A model generated the notes under the pieces. That model saw only the letters and a program-made list of their open reading frames with translations, made no database searches and was not told where the DNA came from. Positions 7,085-9,761 of a DNA stretch of 9,761 nt are shown piece after piece. A program made the position numbers and the translations under genes. Each line of letters begins with the position of its first letter. Within the stretch, counting starts at the first letter, position 1. The stretch spans positions 1 through 9,761 of the forward strand of contig JAJZYI010000116.1 of the NCBI GenBank assembly GCA_021798135.1. Reading direction: 5' to 3'. Origin of the DNA: Actinomycetes bacterium (lineage in GTDB: Bacteria > Actinomycetota > Acidimicrobiia > Acidimicrobiales > UBA8190).

Positions 7085-8088
7085 TGCCCGTCCCCATCCG
7101 TCAGAACGTCCGAATCGGCACCCATCTGCTGAAGCAGAGGCTGAAGGGTCGCCGGTACTACCCCTTCATCGTCGAGATCGAGCCGCTGTTCACCTGCAAC
7201 CTGTCGTGCCCGGGCTGCGGCAAGATCCAGCACCCCACGGAGATCCTGCGCAAGCGCCTGAGCGTGCAGGACGTCGTCGGCGCCGTCGAGGAGAGCGGCA
7301 CGCCCATGGTGTCGATCGCCGGCGGCGAGCCGCTCCTGCACCCCGACATCGCCGAGATCGTCGAGGCGCTGGTGAAGCGCAAGGTCTACGTCTACCTGTG
7401 CACGAACGCGGTGCTGCTCGAGCGGCGCCTCCAGAAGTTCACACCCTCGCAGTTCTTCTCGTTCGTGGTGCACGTCGACGGCCTCGGCGAGCGCCACGAC
7501 CAGGCGGTGGACCGCGAAGGCGTGTTCGACACGGCGGTGGCGGCCATCCGTGCCGCCAAGGCGGCCGGCTTCCGGGTCACCACCAACTCCACGTTCTTCA
7601 ACACCGACTCGCCGAAGACCGTGCGCGACCTCCTCGACTTCCTGAACGACGACCTCGGCGTCGACGCCATGATGATCTCGCCGGCCTACGCCTACGAGAA
7701 GGCACCCGACCAGGAGCACTTCCTGCCCGTCGAGCAGACGCGCGAGATGTTCCGCGAGGCGTTCGCCGGCCGGCGCAAGCGCTGGCGGCTCAACCACTCG
7801 CCGCTGTTCCTGGACTTCCTGGAGGGCAAGGCCGACTTCGAGTGCACCCCCTGGGGCATCCCGAGCTACTCGGTGCTCGGCTGGCAGCGGCCCTGCTACC
7901 TGATGGGTGACGGGTACGCCAGCAGCTACAAGGAGCTGGTCGAGACCACCGACTGGTCGAAGTACGGCCGCGGCAAGGACCCGCGCTGCGACAACTGCAT
8001 GGCGCACTGCGGGTACGAGCCCTCTGCGGTGCTCGCCACCATGGGCTCGCTGCGCGAGTCGCTGCGGGCGCTCGTCAACACCCACTGA
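7084..8088 (+). CDS. hpnH: Radical SAM adenosyl-hopene transferase HpnH
   Basis: A 334-residue radical SAM enzyme expected to add the 5'-deoxyadenosyl radical to diploptene, giving adenosylhopane, the first intermediate of C35 hopanoids. The [4Fe-4S]/SAM motif CNLSCPGC has Cys38, Cys42 and Cys45. The SAM-binding GGEP motif is SIAGGEPLLHPDI, with Gly80, Gly81, Glu82 and Pro83. The N-terminal MPVPIRQ, the EPLFTCNLSCPGCGKI block and the C-terminal WGIPSYSVLGWQRPCYLMGDGY region fit HpnH as I recall it. A conserved-looking cysteine group lies near the end (Cys302, Cys305, Cys309 in CDNCMAHCGYEP), which could bind metal or be structural; this is inference. The ATG overlaps the ispH stop as TGATG, with AGGTG at 7074-7078 five bases upstream. 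It is the only ATG start in the operon visible here and the last gene of the + strand run. Confidence 0.94.
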   Translation: MPVPIRQNVRIGTHLLKQRLKGRRYYPFIVEIEPLFTCNLSCPGCGKIQHPTEILRKRLSVQDVVGAVEESGTPMVSIAGGEPLLHPDIAEIVEALVKRKVYVYLCTNAVLLERRLQKFTPSQFFSFVVHVDGLGERHDQAVDREGVFDTAVAAIRAAKAAGFRVTTNSTFFNTDSPKTVRDLLDFLNDDLGVDAMMISPAYAYEKAPDQEHFLPVEQTREMFREAFAGRRKRWRLNHSPLFLDFLEGKADFECTPWGIPSYSVLGWQRPCYLMGDGYASSYKELVETTDWSKYGRGKDPRCDNCMAHCGYEPSAVLATMGSLRESLRALVNTH

Positions 8089-8160
8089 CGGCACCGGTCG
8101 GCGACGGCAGCCGGCGATGACCTCGGCGTGGGTGCCCCTCCCGGGTGCGCGGCGCCGTCA
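8086..8160 (+). terminator. Possible convergent terminator (imperfect inverted repeat)
   Basis: The 69-bp gap between the convergent stops is flanked by an 11-base inverted repeat: TGACGGCACCG at 8086-8096 pairs with CGGCGCCGTCA at 8150-8160 at ten of eleven positions. Each arm contains the stop codon of one of the two genes. A competing pairing GGCACC (8090-8095) with GGTGCC (8131-8136) is also possible. No T-run follows on either strand, and the loop is long, so a bidirectional terminator is only a suggestion from the convergent layout. Confidence 0.25.
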
Positions 8161-9761
8161 CCGGCGTCGCAGGCGCTGTGCCCGCAGCGCGGCGCGCGCC
8201 GCGTGCGCGCCCGGCGCGCCGTGCACCGCGCCGCCGGGGTGGGCGGACGACGACGCCAGGTAGAGACCGGCGAGCGGCGTGCGTGCCCGGCCCCAGCCGG
8301 GCACGGGGCGCAGCAGCAGCTGCTGGTGCAGCTGCGCGGTGCCGCCGTTGAGGGCACCGCCGTCGAGGCTGTCGTCGAGCGCCTGCAGGCCGGCGGGACC
8401 CAGCACGCGCCGCCCGATCACGAGGCTCCCGAAGCCCGGGGCGGCGGCCTCGATGCGCGCCTGCACGCGGTCGGCGAAGCCGGCGAGCCAGGGTTCCGGG
8501 TCGCCGTCGCCGTCGCCGGCGCGGGCGGGCGTGCCGGGGGCACCCAGCCGGCCGCGCCGCGCGGGGCAGGTGCCGGGCCGGCCGGTGCCGAGGGTGCCGC
8601 CCGCGTCGCCCCGCACGCGGCGGGGCACCCTGGTGTAGGCCCACAGGGTCGCGGCACCGGGCGGGCAGCGGCTCGGGTCGGCCAGGTGCTGCTGCCCGGC
8701 GACGACGAAGGGGGCCGACGGCAGGTGGCCCGTGGCCAGCTCGGCCGCCCACCGCGTCAGGTCGTCGAGGCCGTCGGCGACGTGGACGACGGCAGCCCGG
8801 CGCAGCGTGTCGTCCGCCCACGGCACCGGCCCGCCGAGCGCCCAGTCGACCTTGACGGTGCCGTGGTCCCAGGTGAAGCGGGCCAGGTCGCCGGCGGCGG
8901 CACCGAGGTGCTCGGGGCCGACGAGCCCGCCCAGCAGCGCCGGGGCTGCGATGGCCCCGATCACGGCCCGCCGGGCTCGGACCTCGTCCCCTCCGGCGGT
9001 GCGCACGGCGACGGCACGTCCGCCGCGCACCACCACGCGGTCCACCCGCTGGCCGCAGCAGACGATGCCGCCCCTGGCGGCCAGGCGGGCCGAGAGCGCT
9101 CGCGGGATGCTCCCGGCGCCTCCTTCGGCCACCGGGAACCCCACCCGCTGCGCCAGCGCGCAGAGCAGCCAGCCGAAGGCGCCGCCGCCGGACTGCTCGG
9201 GCCCGAGGTCGGCGTGCAGGGCGCAGCCCGCCAGGAGCAGCCCGGCCCCCTCGCCGGCGAACCGTTCCCCGGCCAGCTGCCGGGCTGGCAGCAGCAGGGT
9301 CCGGGCCAGGCGGGCGGCGCCCCTCGGGCCGGTGCGCGCCAGCAGCCGCGCGGCCGGGCCGAGTGCCGGCAGCGGGGCGAACAGCAGGCGGAGCAGGGCC
9401 GGTTCCACGGCGGCCCACTCGGCCATGAGCTGCCGCCAGGCGTCGCCGTCGCCGACGGCGTCGAGGTCGAGCCGCTCGGCGGTGGCGCCGGCGTCCGCCA
9501 GGACGGCCGGCGCGGGCCCGGTGGCAGCGCTCCCGCGGGCGTGCGCCAGGGGCACCGGGGCGTGCCGCCACCGCAGGCCGTGGCTCGCCAGGTCCAGGGC
9601 CGCGAAGACCGGCGACACCGCCGCGAGCGGGTAGAACCCGCTGCCGACGTCGTGGCGGAAGCCCGGGGCGATGGGCTCGTCGGTGCGGGTGGCCCCGCCC
9701 GCCTCGGGCGCGGCCTCGAGCACGACCACCGACCAGCCGGCGTCGGCCAGCAGGTTCGCCG
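8158..9761 (-). CDS. Phytoene-dehydrogenase-like FAD oxidoreductase, 5' end outside window
   Basis: About 533 residues are visible, reading from the right edge down to a TGA at 8160-8158. The first visible residues, ANLLADAGWSVVVLEAAPEAGGATRT, are the second half of a Rossmann FAD-binding motif. The GxGxxG loop and true start therefore lie beyond 9761; an internal GTG at 9729 is not the start. Other landmarks are DVGSGFYPL, EGGAGSIPRALSARL, WDHGTVKVDWAL and the C-terminal FAD signature YLASSSAHPGGAVHG followed by AARAAL. This order fits the NAD(P)/FAD-dependent phytoene dehydrogenase/PYROXD2-like family, whose bacterial substrates are mostly unknown. A Gly/Ala/Arg-rich segment of about 40 residues interrupts the C-terminal part (roughly 8497-8625). 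The gene runs against the hopanoid operon, so co-transcription is excluded. A role in hopanoid or other terpenoid oxidation is possible but unsupported. Confidence 0.82.
   Translation of the reverse strand, partial: ANLLADAGWSVVVLEAAPEAGGATRTDEPIAPGFRHDVGSGFYPLAAVSPVFAALDLASHGLRWRHAPVPLAHARGSAATGPAPAVLADAGATAERLDLDAVGDGDAWRQLMAEWAAVEPALLRLLFAPLPALGPAARLLARTGPRGAARLARTLLLPARQLAGERFAGEGAGLLLAGCALHADLGPEQSGGGAFGWLLCALAQRVGFPVAEGGAGSIPRALSARLAARGGIVCCGQRVDRVVVRGGRAVAVRTAGGDEVRARRAVIGAIAAPALLGGLVGPEHLGAAAGDLARFTWDHGTVKVDWALGGPVPWADDTLRRAAVVHVADGLDDLTRWAAELATGHLPSAPFVVAGQQHLADPSRCPPGAATLWAYTRVPRRVRGDAGGTLGTGRPGTCPARRGRLGAPGTPARAGDGDGDPEPWLAGFADRVQARIEAAAPGFGSLVIGRRVLGPAGLQALDDSLDGGALNGGTAQLHQQLLLRPVPGWGRARTPLAGLYLASSSAHPGGAVHGAPGAHAARAALRAQRLRRR

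Noticed and set aside
8089..8157. A promoter or small gene in the gap after hpnH
   Set aside because: The 69-bp gap is convergent, so no promoter is needed for either gene. No -10/-35-like pair or small frame with a ribosome binding site was visible.

Overview
The window is very G+C-rich (about three-quarters by eye) and carries most of a hopanoid biosynthesis operon on the + strand, followed by one convergent gene on the - strand. The cluster content (hpnC/D/E-type squalene synthesis, an all-trans polyprenyl diphosphate synthase, squalene-hopene cyclase, an IspH-type enzyme, HpnH), the frequent GTG/TTG starts and the base composition suggest a chromosomal segment of an actinobacterium related in cluster design to Streptomyces or Frankia. 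The exact class cannot be fixed from this sequence.

Layout, left to right: the last 11 codons of an upstream CDS (by position probably hpnC); hpnD (33-899); hpnE (896-2599), which has a long low-complexity C-terminal extension holding three perfect 27-bp repeats; a short-chain polyprenyl diphosphate synthase (2596-3645); shc (3642-5591); a 498-residue protein (5588-7084) made of a degenerate N-terminal domain of about 190 residues joined to a complete IspH; and hpnH (7084-8088). A 69-bp convergent gap with an imperfect inverted repeat then separates the operon from a phytoene-dehydrogenase-like FAD oxidoreductase on the - strand (8158 to beyond the right edge).

The genes form one pathway. 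IspH makes IPP/DMAPP, the last step of the MEP route. The prenyl synthase would condense these to farnesyl diphosphate. HpnD (with the presumed HpnC) and HpnE turn two farnesyl diphosphates into squalene through presqualene diphosphate and hydroxysqualene. Shc cyclises squalene to hopene, and HpnH adds a 5'-deoxyadenosyl group to give adenosylhopane, the entry to side-chain-extended hopanoids. Every + strand junction is a 4-bp NTGA overlap or a TGATG, so the genes are probably one translationally coupled polycistronic unit whose promoter lies left of the window.

The most unusual point is the gene between shc and hpnH. Many actinobacterial clusters have the nucleosidase hpnG there. Here there is an IspH whose N-terminal extension keeps a few HpnG/MTA-nucleosidase-like landmarks but looks decayed or highly diverged. 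No free-standing hpnG is visible. No RNA genes, mobile elements, CRISPR arrays or attachment sites were seen, and no stretch over 300 bases lacks a gene.
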